64,000 bases of DNA from Neoarius graeffei. Its lineage: Eukaryota; Chordata; Actinopteri; Siluriformes; Ariidae. The position numbers were made by a program, and so were the translations under genes. Location of the stretch: contig NC_083590.1 in the NCBI RefSeq assembly GCF_027579695.1, positions 21,161,610-21,225,609 on the forward strand, given 5' to 3'. Under the pieces are notes generated by a model. That model was not told where the DNA came from. It saw nothing but the letters and a program-made list of their open reading frames with translations, and did not search any database. This document shows positions 24,090 through 35,791 of this stretch, piece by piece; positions within the stretch are counted from its first letter, which is position 1, and every line of letters starts with the position of its first letter.

Positions 24090-25352
24090 TGCCGCTTTTC
24101 CACTACAAACGCGGCTGAGCCGTGCCGTGCCGTGCCGAGTCGAGCTGAGTCGGGCTGAGCGGGGCTGTTGGAGTTGCATTTCGACTACAACCGCGCTGAA
24201 CCGTGCTGGCTGGAAGTGGGTGGACACATTGGGTGGAGTTAGCGAAAGTGGGTGGACGTCATGTGATGTCGTTAAGCAGCGCAAACAGTGACATCAGTGA
24301 CAGTGGCGGGACAAGTCAGAGCCGGGCCGGGGGCGGGGCAAATGACCGGACCCTTTATTAAAGCTTATCATAACATCATTTTAGGCTACAAAATGTCCGC
24401 AACTGCGGTGTTTACCAATTTCAACACTACCGGGTGCAACTATGTTATTTAGTACATCAAGTCCTTCAAACGAACATGTAACTCAGAAACAAAAAACATT
24501 AGGATACTGTACATGGCTCATAATAAAACATCAATAGCCTATACTGCGCACATTATTTGAAGGGCATACGAATGAGCGCTCAGAGGTTGCAACAGTGACA
24601 GGAAGAGTCAGAAATAAAAGGAGGGCGGTGCAAACCTCACTGAATGCACTGTGTTTACCAATTTCAACACTACGGGGTGCAACTATGTTATTTTGTACAT
24701 TAAGTCCTTCAAACGAACATGTAACTCAGAAACAAAAAAACATTCGGCGACATACTGTACATGGCTCATAATAAAACATCAATAGCCTACTGCGCGCATT
24801 ATTTGAAGGGCATACGGCGAGCCTTGCGCTCCGCGAACTCGTCCACGATGCTCTGTATGTCACTGATTCAGTGAGCTTTTAAGCGGTAGTCTCACGACCC
24901 GAATAGTAAACAATAAACATGGAGGACATGGAGTCGTTAGTGTTGCTGGTCTTGGTGCTGTGGCTTGACAACGCCAACAGATACTGGCAAGAGCGTATAG
25001 ATGAGGCGAGGCGCATAAGGCTTCAGAAATTCTCGTAATTCGTAATTCTTCTTCTTCCGGGTTTGCGGTGTTTACAGATCCCAGCGCGCTCGCGGGGCGT
25101 GTGTGGGCATGTGAGGACACGCCTCCTCACCAATCAGTGCACAGGGGAGTGTCTGCTCACGCCCCCAGCCTCAGTCAGCACGGTTTGGCTCGCTTCAGCC
25201 CTACCCCAAAACGGTGCGAGTTTTAGGGGCTAAGCAGGGCTGAAACGAGCTGAGTCGTGCTGGTTTTCGGTAGTCGAAACGCGAGCCGTGTCGGGCTGAA
25301 GTGAGCTGAAGCGAGCTGAAGTGAGCTGAAAAAGGGTAGTGGAAAAGGGCCA
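24090..25352 (+). mobile_element. PIF/Harbinger-like element, deleted
   Basis: Ends TGCCGCTTTTCCACTAC and GTAGTGGAAAAGGGCCA are flanked by TAA at 24087-24089 and 25353-25355. Subterminal CGAGCTGAG / GCTGAAGCGAGCTGA repeats lie inside each end. A direct repeat of about 160 bp occurs at about 24415-24570 and 24658-24818. It keeps only the first codons of a gene. A related copy with TTA flanks lies at 52003-53180. Confidence 0.87.
24919..25038 (+). pseudogene. Harbinger-like element ORF, N-terminal fragment
   Basis: A 39-residue frame starting MEDMESLVLLVLVLWL and ending RRIRLQKFS with a TAA stop. The related copy (start at 52253, resumed after its nested MITE) has DNADRYWQERIDESRRIRLQ at the corresponding position. 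It is the start of the parental element's protein, probably the nuclease, but the conserved DDE part is missing, so the assignment rests on the element's ends. Confidence 0.55.
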
Positions 25353-25355
25353 TAA

Positions 25356-25657
25356 GTAAATTATAGGGGGAAATGAAGACTTAAGCCTGAGTGAAAAATA
25401 CTGTAGTGAGCGTGCAGCGTAGAAGAAGAGTCTGGAGACAGAAATCTTAGTTTCTCGGTCATTAGCCTGTGATACTCGCTCTCGATAGCACTGCTTTATT
25501 AGCATTCGCTAACGCTACTGATGAACGCTACACCGGCTGGAAGGTGACTGCACTGCCGTGCTGACAGCGCTAACTCGCAGGTAAACTAGTGTTGGCCTTC
25601 GAGAATGCTGATATGAGAAGAGTGTGTGTACATATAATAATAATAATAATAATAATT
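25356..25657. other. Intron and (TAA)n landing site
   Basis: Unremarkable sequence ending in (ATA)n at about 25634-25656, into which the first composite repeat appears to be inserted. Confidence 0.5.
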
Positions 25658-28092
25658 AAAGCCGCAAGCGGCCTCGACGGGCCCTCGCGCCAGCGGCCAA
25701 GGGGGGCGGGGGCATGCGTCCCCGCGAAATACCTTCCACAGCTTCTTCGGCAAGAGACAATACTCCCGCAATGGCGACAAAGAACAGAATTGGACACATG
25801 GCAACGATAGGGTCTCGCACTGTACGGTGCTCGGGCCCTAATAATAATAGCGCACTAATAGGGGTCTTGTAAAGAGTTTGCTTGCCAAGTTTGACAAATC
25901 AGAAGCTGCAATATCATTTTTGCCATAACCAGCACCACCAGGGGCGAAAGTGCACAAAATTAGGCGTACATGTCAGGTGAGCTATGAAGAGTTTGCGTAT
26001 GAAGTTTGATGACAATTGAGTAAATAGAAGATGAGATATAGATTTTTGAAGAATAATATTTTTGGTTTTTCCCATGTCAGTAGGTGGCGCTATGCTGTAC
26101 ATGAGCGATTATGAGTTGGAAAAATAAGTGTCTACAACAGCAACGCACTATTACAAGGTAGTGGTGTGAAGGAAAAGCATTATGGAATTATTTACCAAAA
26201 ACCCGTTATGGAGCAATTGCGTCGGCCAAAAACAGCGCCCCCCATGGACGAAAATTCCCAAAATGTGGTATACATGACATGGGAGGTAGGAAGAGGGTGG
26301 CCGTGAAGTTTGACCAAATTTGAGGAAAGACTGGAATTTTTGCCCAAAAATAGCGCCCCCAGTGGCGAAATATCACAGAAAGTGGGTAACATGTCAGAAG
26401 CCCAATGAGTGATCTGCGTGTGAAGTATGAGCAGTTTTGAGCAAGTAGAAGATTTGTTATGAATTTTTAAGCATGTAAAATGTTGCATTGAAAATTGATT
26501 GACGTATAACTTCTGAATGGTTTATGCTACGTGAAACCTATTTAGTAACTTTTGTCAGCCATGTCTGTAGATGATGTGTATCAATTTTGGTGACATTCCT
26601 ATGAAGGGTCTAGGAGGAGTTGCGCCGTCTTCGTGGCCATGCATTTCGCACAAAAGTGAAATTACCTCACTTCCTGTTGGGCGTGGCTAATGCATTGGCA
26701 TTACATTTTTGTCCGGCTTAGTGAGATACATTTGCGTACCAAATGGCATGCCACTACTACAAACTACATGGCAACCAGGCACCTTAAAGCGGGAGGCCAA
26801 AATCACAACGAGTTAGGGGGCGCTATAGAGGCCCTGAGGCCTGCCTGGATCTGGGCTTCTGGTTCTCAGTAGCGGTGGCAGTCTAAGAAAAAGGAGCCAA
26901 ATTTCGTGCGTTGTCGACCATGGCAAGAGCCCCAATAAGGGTCTTGTAAAGAGTTTGCTTGGCAAGTTTGACAAATCAGAAGCTGCAATATCATTTTTGC
27001 CATAACCAGCACCCCCAGGGGCGAAAGTGCACAAAATTTGGCGTAGACGTCAGGTGAGCTATGAAGAGTTTGCGTATGAAGTTTGATGACAATTGAGTAA
27101 ATAGAAGATGAGATATAGATTTATGAAGAATAAATTTTTTGGTTTTTCCCATGTCAGTAGGTGGCGCTATGCTGTACATGAGCGATTATGAGTTGGAAAA
27201 ATAAGTGTCTACAACAGCAACGTACTATCACAAGGAAGTGGTGTGAAGGAAAAGCATTATGGAATTATTTACCAAAAACCCGTTTTGGAGCAAATGCGTC
27301 GGCCAAAAACAGCACCCCCCATGGACGAAAATTTCCAAAACGTGGTATACATGACATGGGGGGTAGTAAGAGGGTGGCCGTGAAGTTTGACCAAAATTGA
27401 GGAAAGATTGGAATTTTTGCCCAAAAATAGCGCCCCCAGTGGCGAAATATCACAGAAATTGGGTAACATGTCAGAAGCCCAATGCGTGATTTGCGTGTGA
27501 AGTATGAGCACTGGTGAGCAATCAGAAGATTTGTTATGAATTTTTAAGCATGTAAAATTTTGCATCGAAAATTGATTGACGTATAACTTCTGAACGGTTA
27601 ATCCTACGTGAAACGTATTTAGTAACTTTTGTCAGCCATGTCTGTAGATGATGTGTATCAATTTTGGTGACATTCCTATGAACGGTCTAGGAGGAGTTGC
27701 GCCGTCTTCGTGGCCATGCATTTCGCACAAAAGTGAAATTACCTCACTTCCTGTTGGGCGTGGCTAATGCATTGGCATTACATTTTTGTCCAGCTTAGTG
27801 AGATACATATGCGTACCAAATTGCATGCCACCACTACAAACTATATGGCAACCAGGCACCTTAATGCGGGAGGCCAAAATCACAACGACTTAGGGGGCGC
27901 TATGGAGGCCCTGAGCCCCGGCCAAGTTTGGGCTTCTGGTTCTGAGTAGCGGTGGCAATTCTCGGAACTGGTGCCAAATTTCGTGCGTTTTCGCCCATGG
28001 CAAGCGCCCCGAAAATGGCCCAACAGCGGAGAAAAATAAAGAAGAAGAAGAAGACGGAAGAAGAAGAAGAAGAAGAAGAAGAAGACGGAAGA
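25658..28092 (+). repeat. Hairpin-ended composite repeat, copy 1
   Basis: Starts AAAGCCGCAAGCGGCCTCGA after a TAA run. The leader is shortened: at about 25840 it jumps to GGGCCCTAATAATAATAG and then straight into the first core. Two 1077-bp cores follow (landmark TGCATTGGCATTACA at about 26689 and 27766). It ends in a (GAA)n run without the usual 3' palindrome and passes directly into copy 2. Frames read through it are not conserved genes. Confidence 0.85.
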
Positions 28093-28098
28093 ATAATT

Positions 28099-30836
28099 AA
28101 AGCCGCAAGCGGCCTCGACGGGCCCTCGCGCCAGCGGCCAAGGGGGGCGGGGGCATGCGTCCCCGCGAAATACCTTCCACAGCTTCTTCGGCAAGAGACA
28201 TTACTCCCACAATGGCGACAAAGCACAGAATTGGACACAGAGTACACGGTGCGCTGAGATGTTGTCATGGACTGAACATTTAATGCCATGGCTTCCCAAC
28301 CAAATTAATGTATTTACCTCATCAGTCACCAAGCTATAGCTACATAGGATTGTCTTCTGTTAGACATCTATTAGTCTGTATGTAACGCTACAACACTTGC
28401 TCCCGACTGCCTACCCATCCCCCACAAGTCATGTGTGTTTAAGGCAACCAAAAGAACATACTCCTGGTGCCTCATGATTGTAAACACCTCTCCTGCAACT
28501 GCTACAGCGCAATGAGCGCCCCCAGTGGTGAAAGTTCACCAAATTTGGTATACATGTCAAGGGACCTATGAGGAGTTATTGTGTCAAGTTTGATCAAGTT
28601 TGACCAATCAGAAGCCGAGATATAAATTGTTGCCTGAAAACAGCGCCCCCAGTGGCAAAAGTTCACAAAATTTGGGAGATATGTCAGGTGACCTGTTAAG
28701 AGTGTGCTTATCAAGTTTGATCAAGATTGAGTAAATAGAAGACGAGATATTGATTTTTGAAGAATAAATGTTTTGGTTTTTCCCATGTCAGTAGGTGGCG
28801 CTATGCTGTACATGAGCGATTATGAGTTGGAAAAATAAGTGTCTACAACAGCAACGTACTATCACAAGGTAGTGGTGTGAAGGAAAAGCATTATGGAATT
28901 ATTTACCAAAAACCCGTTTTGGAGCAATTGCGTCGGCCAAAAACAGCGGCCCACATGGACGAAAATTCCCAAAATGTGGTATACATGACATGGGAGGTAG
29001 TAAGAGGGTGGCCGTGAAGTTTGACCAAATTTGAGGAAAGACTGGAATTTTTGCCCAAAAATAGCGCCCCCAGTGGCGAAATATCACAGAAATTGGGTAA
29101 CATGTCAGAACCCCAATCAGTGATTTGCGTGTGAAGTATGAGCAGTTATGAGCAAATAGAAGATTTGTTACGAATTTTTAAGCATGTAAAATTCTGCATT
29201 GAAAATTGATTGACGTATAACTTCTGAACGGTTTACCCTACGTGAAACCTATGTAGCAACTTTTGTCAGCCATGTCTGTAGATGATGTGTATCAATTTTG
29301 GTGAGGTTCCTATGAACGGTCTAGGAGGAGTTGCGCCGTTTTCGTGGCCATGCATTTCGCACAAAAGTGAAATTACCTCACTTCCTGTTGGGCGTGGCAA
29401 ATGCATTGGCATTACATTTTTGTCCGGCTTAGTGAGATACATATGCGTACCAAATGGCATGCCACTACTACAAACTACATGGCAACCAGGCACCTTAATG
29501 CGGGAGGCCAAAATCACAACGAGTTAGGGGGCGCTATAGAGGCCCTGAGGCCCGCCTGGATCTGGGCTTCTGGTTATCAGTAGCGGTGGCAGTCTAAGAA
29601 AAAGGAGCCAAATTTCGTGCGATGTCGACCATGGCAAGCGCCCCAAAAAGGGTCTTGTAAAGAGTTTGCTTGCCAAGTTTGACAAATCAGAAGCTGCAAT
29701 ATCATTTTTGCCATAACCAGCACCCCCAGTGGCGAAAGTGCACAAAATTTGGCGTATATGTCAGGTGAGCTATGAAGAGTTTGCGTATGAAGTTTGATGA
29801 CAATTGAGTAAATAGAAGATGAGACATAGATTTTTGAAGAATAAATTTTTTGGTTTTTCCCATGTCAGTAGGTGGCGCTATGCTGTACATGAGCGATTAT
29901 GAGATGGAAAAATAAGTGTCCACAACAGCAACGTACTATCACAAGGTAGTGGTGTGAAGGAAAAGCATTATGGAATTATTTACCAAAAACCCCTTTTGGA
30001 GAAATTGCGTCGGCCAAAAACAGCGCCCCCCATGGACGAAAATTCCCAAAATGTGGTATACATGACATGGGAGGTAGTAAGAGGGTGGCCGTGAAGTTTG
30101 ACCAAATTTGAGGAAAGATTGGATTTTTTGCCCCAAAATAGCGCCCCCAGTGGCGAAATATCACAGAAATTGGGTAACATGTCAGAAGCCCAATGAGTGA
30201 TTTGCGTGTGAAGTATGAGCAGTTTTGAGCAATTAGAAGATTTGTTATGAATTTTTTAGCATGTAAAATTTTGAAGTGCAAATTGATTGACGTATAACTT
30301 CTGACCAGTTCATCCTACGTGAAACGTATTTAGTAACTTTTGTCAGCCATGTCTGTAGATGATGTGTATCAATTTTGGTGACATTCATATGAACGGTCTA
30401 GGAGGAGTTGCGCCGTCTTCGTGGCCATGCATTTCGCACAAAAGTGAAATTTCCTCACTTCCTGTTGGGCGTGGCTAATGCATTGGCATTACATTTTTGT
30501 CTGGCTTAGTGAGACACATATGCAAACCAAATGGCATGCCACGACCACAAACTATATGGCAACCAGGCACCTTAAAGCGGGAGGCCAAAATCACAACGAC
30601 TTAGGGGGCGCTATAGAGGCCCTGAGCCCCGGCCAAGTTTGGGCTTTTGGTTCTGAGTAGCGGTGGCAATTCTCGGAACTGGTGCCAAATTTCGTGCGTT
30701 TTCGCCCATGGGAAGCGCCCCGAAAATGGCCCAACAGCGGAGAAAAATAAAGAAGAAGAAGACGACGACGGAAGAATAATAATAGTGAACTCTTACAAGA
30801 ACAATAGGGCCTTCGCCCTATAGGGCTCGGGCCCTA
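28099..30836 (+). repeat. Hairpin-ended composite repeat, copy 2 (complete)
   Basis: Complete copy of 2738 bp. Order: GCCGCAAGCGGC hairpin; leader of about 400 bp; smaller repeats carrying GCGCCCCCAGTGGCGAAA; two 1077-bp cores (landmarks about 29400 and 30477) with GTAGGTGGCGCTATG and GGGGGCGCTATAGAGGCC; a GAAGAAG/GACGACG stretch; then a 30-nt near-palindrome from AGGGCCTTCGCCCTATAGGG to GGGCCCT and a TAA tail. A second partial 3' end (about 30840-30895) follows. Class unknown. Confidence 0.88.
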
Positions 30837-31407
30837 ATAATAGTGAACTCTTACAAGAACAATAGGGCCTTCGCCCATAGGGCTCGGGCCCTAATAATAA
30901 TAATAATAATAATAGCTGGGGTTTTTTCATAGTATATCATATATTCCATTCGTCTACTCGTCTTCGACTTGTTCGATATCATGCTAGCTGAATGGAATAT
31001 ATCTGATGGACTACGAAAAAAGCCAGGCAATATTATTTAAATGTTGATTTCTGAACATGGATGGGTATGACATCACTGGGATTCAAACTCACAAATCAAC
31101 TGATGATACAACGAATGCGCTTCTGTTACTCCACTCAGGAGTCTGACCAAATCCAAAATGAAACAAAGCAAAACTATAAATTGTAACATGACGCTTGAAC
31201 GCATGTTTCGGAGAAGTGATGCTTTGGGGAGTTTTTCTATGCTATTGGTTTTATACTACAGGTAATCCTTACATACGCGCTATAGTCATGTGACCTACAA
31301 AAGCTCAAACTTACGCGGCGACAAACCTGACAATAACACGACAACTCGCATCAAAGAACAAAACATTCAACTTTGAATTAAAGTGGGATGTATATAGTCT
31401 GTATGTA
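30837..31407. other. Duplicated 3' end, imperfect hairpin, intron
   Basis: Positions 30840-30895 repeat the composite repeat's 3' end, ending GGGCTCGGGCCCTAATAATA. At about 30925-31022 the stretches TTTTTCATAGTATATCATAT and ATTCCATTC pair imperfectly with GAATGGAATATATC and CTACGAAAAAA, a possible decayed foldback. The rest is unrecognised. Confidence 0.5.
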
Positions 31408-31993
31408 CAGTACTGTGCAAAAGTCTTAGCCCCTTTATTTTGTGGCTACTGCCTCATATACCGGTAGAGGTGTAGCCATGATGTCATCGTGTTGTAAGAA
31501 TGTGTGTGTAACAGTGCACTGTGCATGCGCATACTAGTAAAATGACTAGCGAGTGTATACAATTCCGTTCACTGTTCGAAATAAAATGGACTAAAGAAAT
31601 CGCTTTCAGGTTTCATGTTTATGCTTATTACCGAGGAAAAGCGTGTTCCTATTTTAAAATATACTCCAGGTCGTCCCCCTTTTCCTCGCCTTCTTCGGAC
31701 AGTGGTCCCACGTGTGATGTCGATGTGACGCTCTTCCGAGTTGTTACAGGAAGTTTTCAAAAAGAGTACTGAGCCCACTGAGCTCTAGCGCCGGGCCATT
31801 TCCGGGAAATAAGAGCTTGGGTCATGGCGACAGCGTGTGTATGTCAGCCTTGGTTCGGAGGTTTCAGTTTCGAAAACTGTAAGAGGTAAGAGTAGAAAAA
31901 ATATAAGGAGTACAGACACATGGTATATTTGATTTCTGTGATTTTTAAATTGTTCATTTTTGTAGCTACTGCCTTATAGAGTAAATATATATA

Positions 31994-33597
31994 CAACCCC
32001 GATTCCAAAAAAGTTGGGACAAAGTACAAATTGTAAATAAAAACGGAATGCAATGATGTGGAAGTTTCAAAATTCCATATTTTATTCAGAATAGAACATA
32101 GATGACATATCAAATGTTTAAACTGAGAAAATGTAGCATTTAAAGAGAAAAATTAGGTGATTTTAAATTTCATGACAACACATCTCAAAAAAGTTGGGAC
32201 AAGGCCATGTTTCCCACTGTGAGACATCCCCTTTTCTCTTTACAACAGTCTGTAAACGTCTGGGGACTGAGGAGACAAGTTGCTCAAGTTTAGGGATAGG
32301 AATGTTAACCCATTCTTGTCTAATGTAGGATTCTAGTTGCTCAACTGTCTTAGGTCTTTTTTGTCGTAGCTTCCGTTTTATGATGCGCCAAATGTTTTCT
32401 ATGGGTGAAAGATCTGGACTGCAGGCTGGCCAGTTCAGTACCCGGACCCTTCTTCTACGCAGCCATGATGCTGTAATTGATGCAGTATGTGGTTTGGCAT
32501 TGTCATGTTGGAAAATGCAAGGTCTTCCCTGAAAGAGACGTCGTCTGGATGGGAGCATATGTTGCTCTAGAACCTGGATATACCTTTCAGCATTGATGGT
32601 GTCTTTCCAGATGTGTAAGCTGCCCATGCCACACACACACTAATGCAACCCCATACCATCAGAGATGCAGGCTTCTGAACTGAGCGCTGATAACAACTTG
32701 GGTCGTCCTTCTCCTCTTTAGTCCGAATGACATGGCGTCCCTGATTTCCATAAAGAACTTCAAATTTTGATTCGTCTGACCACAGAACAGTTTTCCACTT
32801 TGCCACAGTCCATTTTAAATGAGCCTTGGCCCAGAGAAGACGTCTGCGCTTCTGGATCATGTTTAGATACGGCTTCTTCTTTGAACTATAGAGTTTTAGC
32901 TGGCGACGGCGGATGGCATGGTGAATTGTGTTCACAGATAATGTTCTCTGGAAATATTCCTGAGCCCATTTTGTGATTTCCAATACAGAAGCATGCCTGT
33001 ATGTGATGCAGTGCCATCTAAGGGCCCGAAGATCACGGGCACCCAGTATGGTTTTCCGGCCTTGACCCTTACGCACAGAGATTCTTCCAGATTCTCTGAA
33101 TCTTTTGATAATATTATGCACTGTAGATGATGATATGTTCAAACTCTTTGCAATTTTACACTGTCGAACTCCTTTCTGATATTGCTCCACTATTTGTCAG
33201 CGCAGAATTAGGGGGATTGGTGATCCTCTTCCCATCTTTACTTCTGAGAGCCGCTGCCACTCCAAGATGCTCTTTTTATACCCAGTCATGTTAATGACCT
33301 ATTGCCAATTGACCTAATGAGTTGCAATTTGGTCCTCCAGCTGTTCCTTTTTTGTACCTTTAACTTTTCCAGCCTCTTATTGCCCCTGTCCCAACTTTTT
33401 TGAGATGTGTTGCTGTCATGAAATTTCAAATGAGCCAATATTTGGCATGAAATTTCAAAATGTCTCACTTTTGACATTTGATATGTTGTCTATGTTCTAT
33501 TGTGAATACAATATCAGTTTTTGAGATTTGTAAATTATTGCATTCCGTTTTTATTTATAATTTGTACTTTGTCCCAACTTTTTTGGAATCGGGGTTG
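31994..33597 (-). mobile_element. Tc1-like transposon, nearly intact, nested
   Basis: Inverted ends CAACCCCGATTCCAAAAAAG (31994) and CTTTTTTGGAATCGGGGTTG-type partner (to 33597), flanked by TA at 31992-31993 and 33598-33599. The repeats extend about 90 bp or more (to GGAATGCAATGATG on the left). It is inserted inside the outer element 31408-34126, so it is the younger insertion. Confidence 0.95.
32163..33235 (-). pseudogene. Tc1 transposase, one stop and one frameshift
   Basis: The minus-strand ATG at 33235 opens MGRGSPIPLILR; a TGA (33199-33197) follows at codon 13, then the frame is open through [19 protein letters not shown] (helix-turn-helix) and the first Asp in [11 protein letters not shown]. 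At about 32630 a GT-dinucleotide run has slipped, moving the rest to another frame, which continues [12 protein letters not shown] in FQHDNAKPHT, and E in PIENIW exactly 34 residues on, to the C-terminus at 32163. Only two lesions separate this copy from a continuous frame, so the family was active relatively recently. The enzyme family moves its element between TA sites. Confidence 0.93.
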
Positions 33598-34128
33598 TAT
33601 GTGCTATATTTACTGTATGGACATGGGATCAGAAAACTATTTTATTTATAAGCAGTAGCCACATGGACCCATAGGGTGCCTATTTTTTTTTTTCCTCCTC
33701 ATACCGACTTTGTTCTAAATTTCTATTTTGTGACTTCTACGTTATCGAGTCAGTATGAAAACATTTTAGAGTTCCAAATGTACGTTTCATTTTCCAGGAC
33801 AAAATTAAGTTTGTATCTGAGCAGCGTATTCCATAAGAGAGCACTTTCCAGATTAAAAAAGAAAACATAATGAAGGCTGCTGGGTTTTGGTGCAAAATGA
33901 AGACGCGAGTGTGACAGTCAAAGTGTCCAGAAGAACTGTGGCTGGTTCTGGAAGACGCTCAGTAAAACCTACAGCTCATTTCCGCATAAAACTGCACTCA
34001 CTGGACCTGAGACTACTATTTATTTTTTCTTTAAATCAAAAGGATCGTCTCACACCAAATACTGACTTTGTTTCGTTTATGACTCACTGCTTATAGTGTT
34101 TTTGATAAGACTTTTGCGCAGTACTGTA

Positions 34129-34870
34129 TGCACCTAGCTCTGATTTATCGAGATGGTTTATCCTGTGCAAATCGATCCTAATTACTCCAGACGTATTTCA
34201 TTTCTTACCAAAAAGTTCAAATTAAGTTTGGAAACCTTATCCTGTAGAAAGAAGAACAGCAGCAGCAGCAGCAGCTTTCCCATGAGAGAAAGTTTACGGC
34301 ATGACAAATTATGCACCACATGTACGTCCGCACAATCCTCGAGCGATCGCTGTAACGTTTCCATATGTGTTATGGTGGAATGCAATGCAATGCAACGCAC
34401 TCAATAAATCTGCTGTAGGCTTTCAGAAACAGCCCATTATGTGAAGCTATGAATGGAGAGTCTCTACTACTTGGGCTTTGAGCGTTTTATTGTGCTGTTC
34501 TTATTTTTCGGCTCGGCTTTTCCCAGACAAACTTCGTCCTCTAGAGCCTTCACACACACACACACCGACTCACAAACCCACCACAATTATCCCAGCGTTT
34601 GATCTCAGCACAAGCGCTTCACAGCGACAATCTCACGAGACTCTGGTGTCCATGGCTGCAGAAATGGACGAAAAGCTCTGCGGAGGAAACACACACCCAC
34701 GTGTCTCCCATGAGCACGGGACAAGCGCTTAACAGAGCTGCAAACTGAAGCTGAGGATTTTTAACTTGGTGTCAAATAGGTGTTTAAAAAAAAAAAAAAA
34801 GACGTAAATGGACAAGTAAATGTAAAATGTCGTAAATGAGTAAAAACATACCTGAAGATTATCATAAGTA
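34129..34870. other. Intron, nothing recognised
   Basis: A short (CAG)n at about 34257-34274, (CA)n at about 34550-34564 and an A-run at 34785-34800. No supported gene. Confidence 0.5.
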
Positions 34871-34874
34871 TTAA

Positions 34875-35547
34875 AGTGCATATCACGGGTAAATTCAGGA
34901 GCAAGATCAGTGTAATTCTCCTATTTTATATTAAACTTTGGTCAAATATCTGTAACATTCTGCGCAATTTTTTTTACCTTGCGCAATACCAGAAAAATTC
35001 AGTTGAAATCAAGCCATTTGAGGCGAATTGGTCCGCCTCTGAAAAAACTCTGCATTTGGATTTCCTGGGAAACACTGATTTTCGTGACGTCGCGTGCGGG
35101 ACGCCTCCTTCTGAATCCTACGTCAGCGCTGGTTTGTTTATGAGAAAACGACCTGGTGGTTTTCTGCAAATTTCTTCAACGTTATCGCGTAATTATTAAA
35201 ATGGTTAACAGATGTATCGTAGGAGGGTGTAGAAACACCAATCTTGATGGGATTAGTACTCATCGTTTTCCAAAAGACCGGACAACGAGAGAGAAATGGG
35301 AGCGCTTGGTCTACACAGGCTGTGCACTGAAACCGTGCAAAGCTCGCGCAGCCTGCTGGCGCTTCCGCAGGTGACGTCACGAATCTGGCTCCAGACTCCC
35401 TTGGGATTTTTCCAGACGCGTTTTGTTATTTTATTTATTTTTTTCTGCTGTAGACAGATGGCCTTGTGCAAAATTACCCTTCTGGACGAGTGTGTAAAGG
35501 GACATACTTTCATAGAAAAAAAACAAAATTGGTCCAGAATATGCACT
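34875..35547 (+). mobile_element. TTAA-flanked element with THAP remnant (Kolobok-like), short form
   Basis: TTAA at 34871-34874 and 35548-35551; ends AGTGCATATCACGGG and the partner GAATATGCACT. The plus-strand ATG at 35201 opens MVNRCIVGGCRNTNLDGIST and continues HRFPKDRTTREKW, the first half of a THAP domain. At the codons after REKWER the sequence jumps to the non-coding 3' part that in the long copy starts at about 55855. The same junction occurs in the copy at 15828-16508, so this short form multiplied as such. Confidence 0.88.
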
Positions 35548-35551
35548 TTAA

Positions 35552-35791
35552 AATCATAAATCCAAATGACATTATATTATGTACACCGAGTTGTTTTTTT
35601 TAAACCCCCCTCAAGTCTTGATGTTTTTCTCAAAATAGTTCACATGAAGAAATTTATTTATATTCAAAATGAATGCATTCCTTTTTTATTTTTCACAACA
35701 TGGAAGTCTTTAACTTTTGCTAGCTGCACTGGTGCAAATTGTTCCTCTCGCTCACGATCCTTCTACTTTTTTTATGATAATAATAATAATT
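35552..35791. other. Intron with fragment of TAA-tailed repeat
   Basis: From about 35715, CTAGCTGCACTGGTGCAAAT and TTGTTCCTCTCGCTCACGAT match the 3' end of the TAA-tailed repeat at 38770-39150. Its (TAA)n tail at 35777-35791 hosts composite repeat copy 3. Confidence 0.6.

Larger units (their letters stand above)
31408..34126. mobile_element. Tc1/mariner-type element (outer), non-autonomous
   Basis: Ends CAGTACTGTGCAAAAGTCTT and the partner AAGACTTTTGCGCAGTACTG are flanked by TA at 31406-31407 and 34127-34128. Without the nested element at 31994-33597 it is about 1.1 kb. I see no transposase of its own; a VQNEDASVTVKVSRRTVAGS frame near 33890 is too short to judge. Confidence 0.82.

Noticed and set aside
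32767-32976. Plus-strand frame opposite the Tc1 transposase
   Set aside because: Antisense shadow of a recognised transposase.
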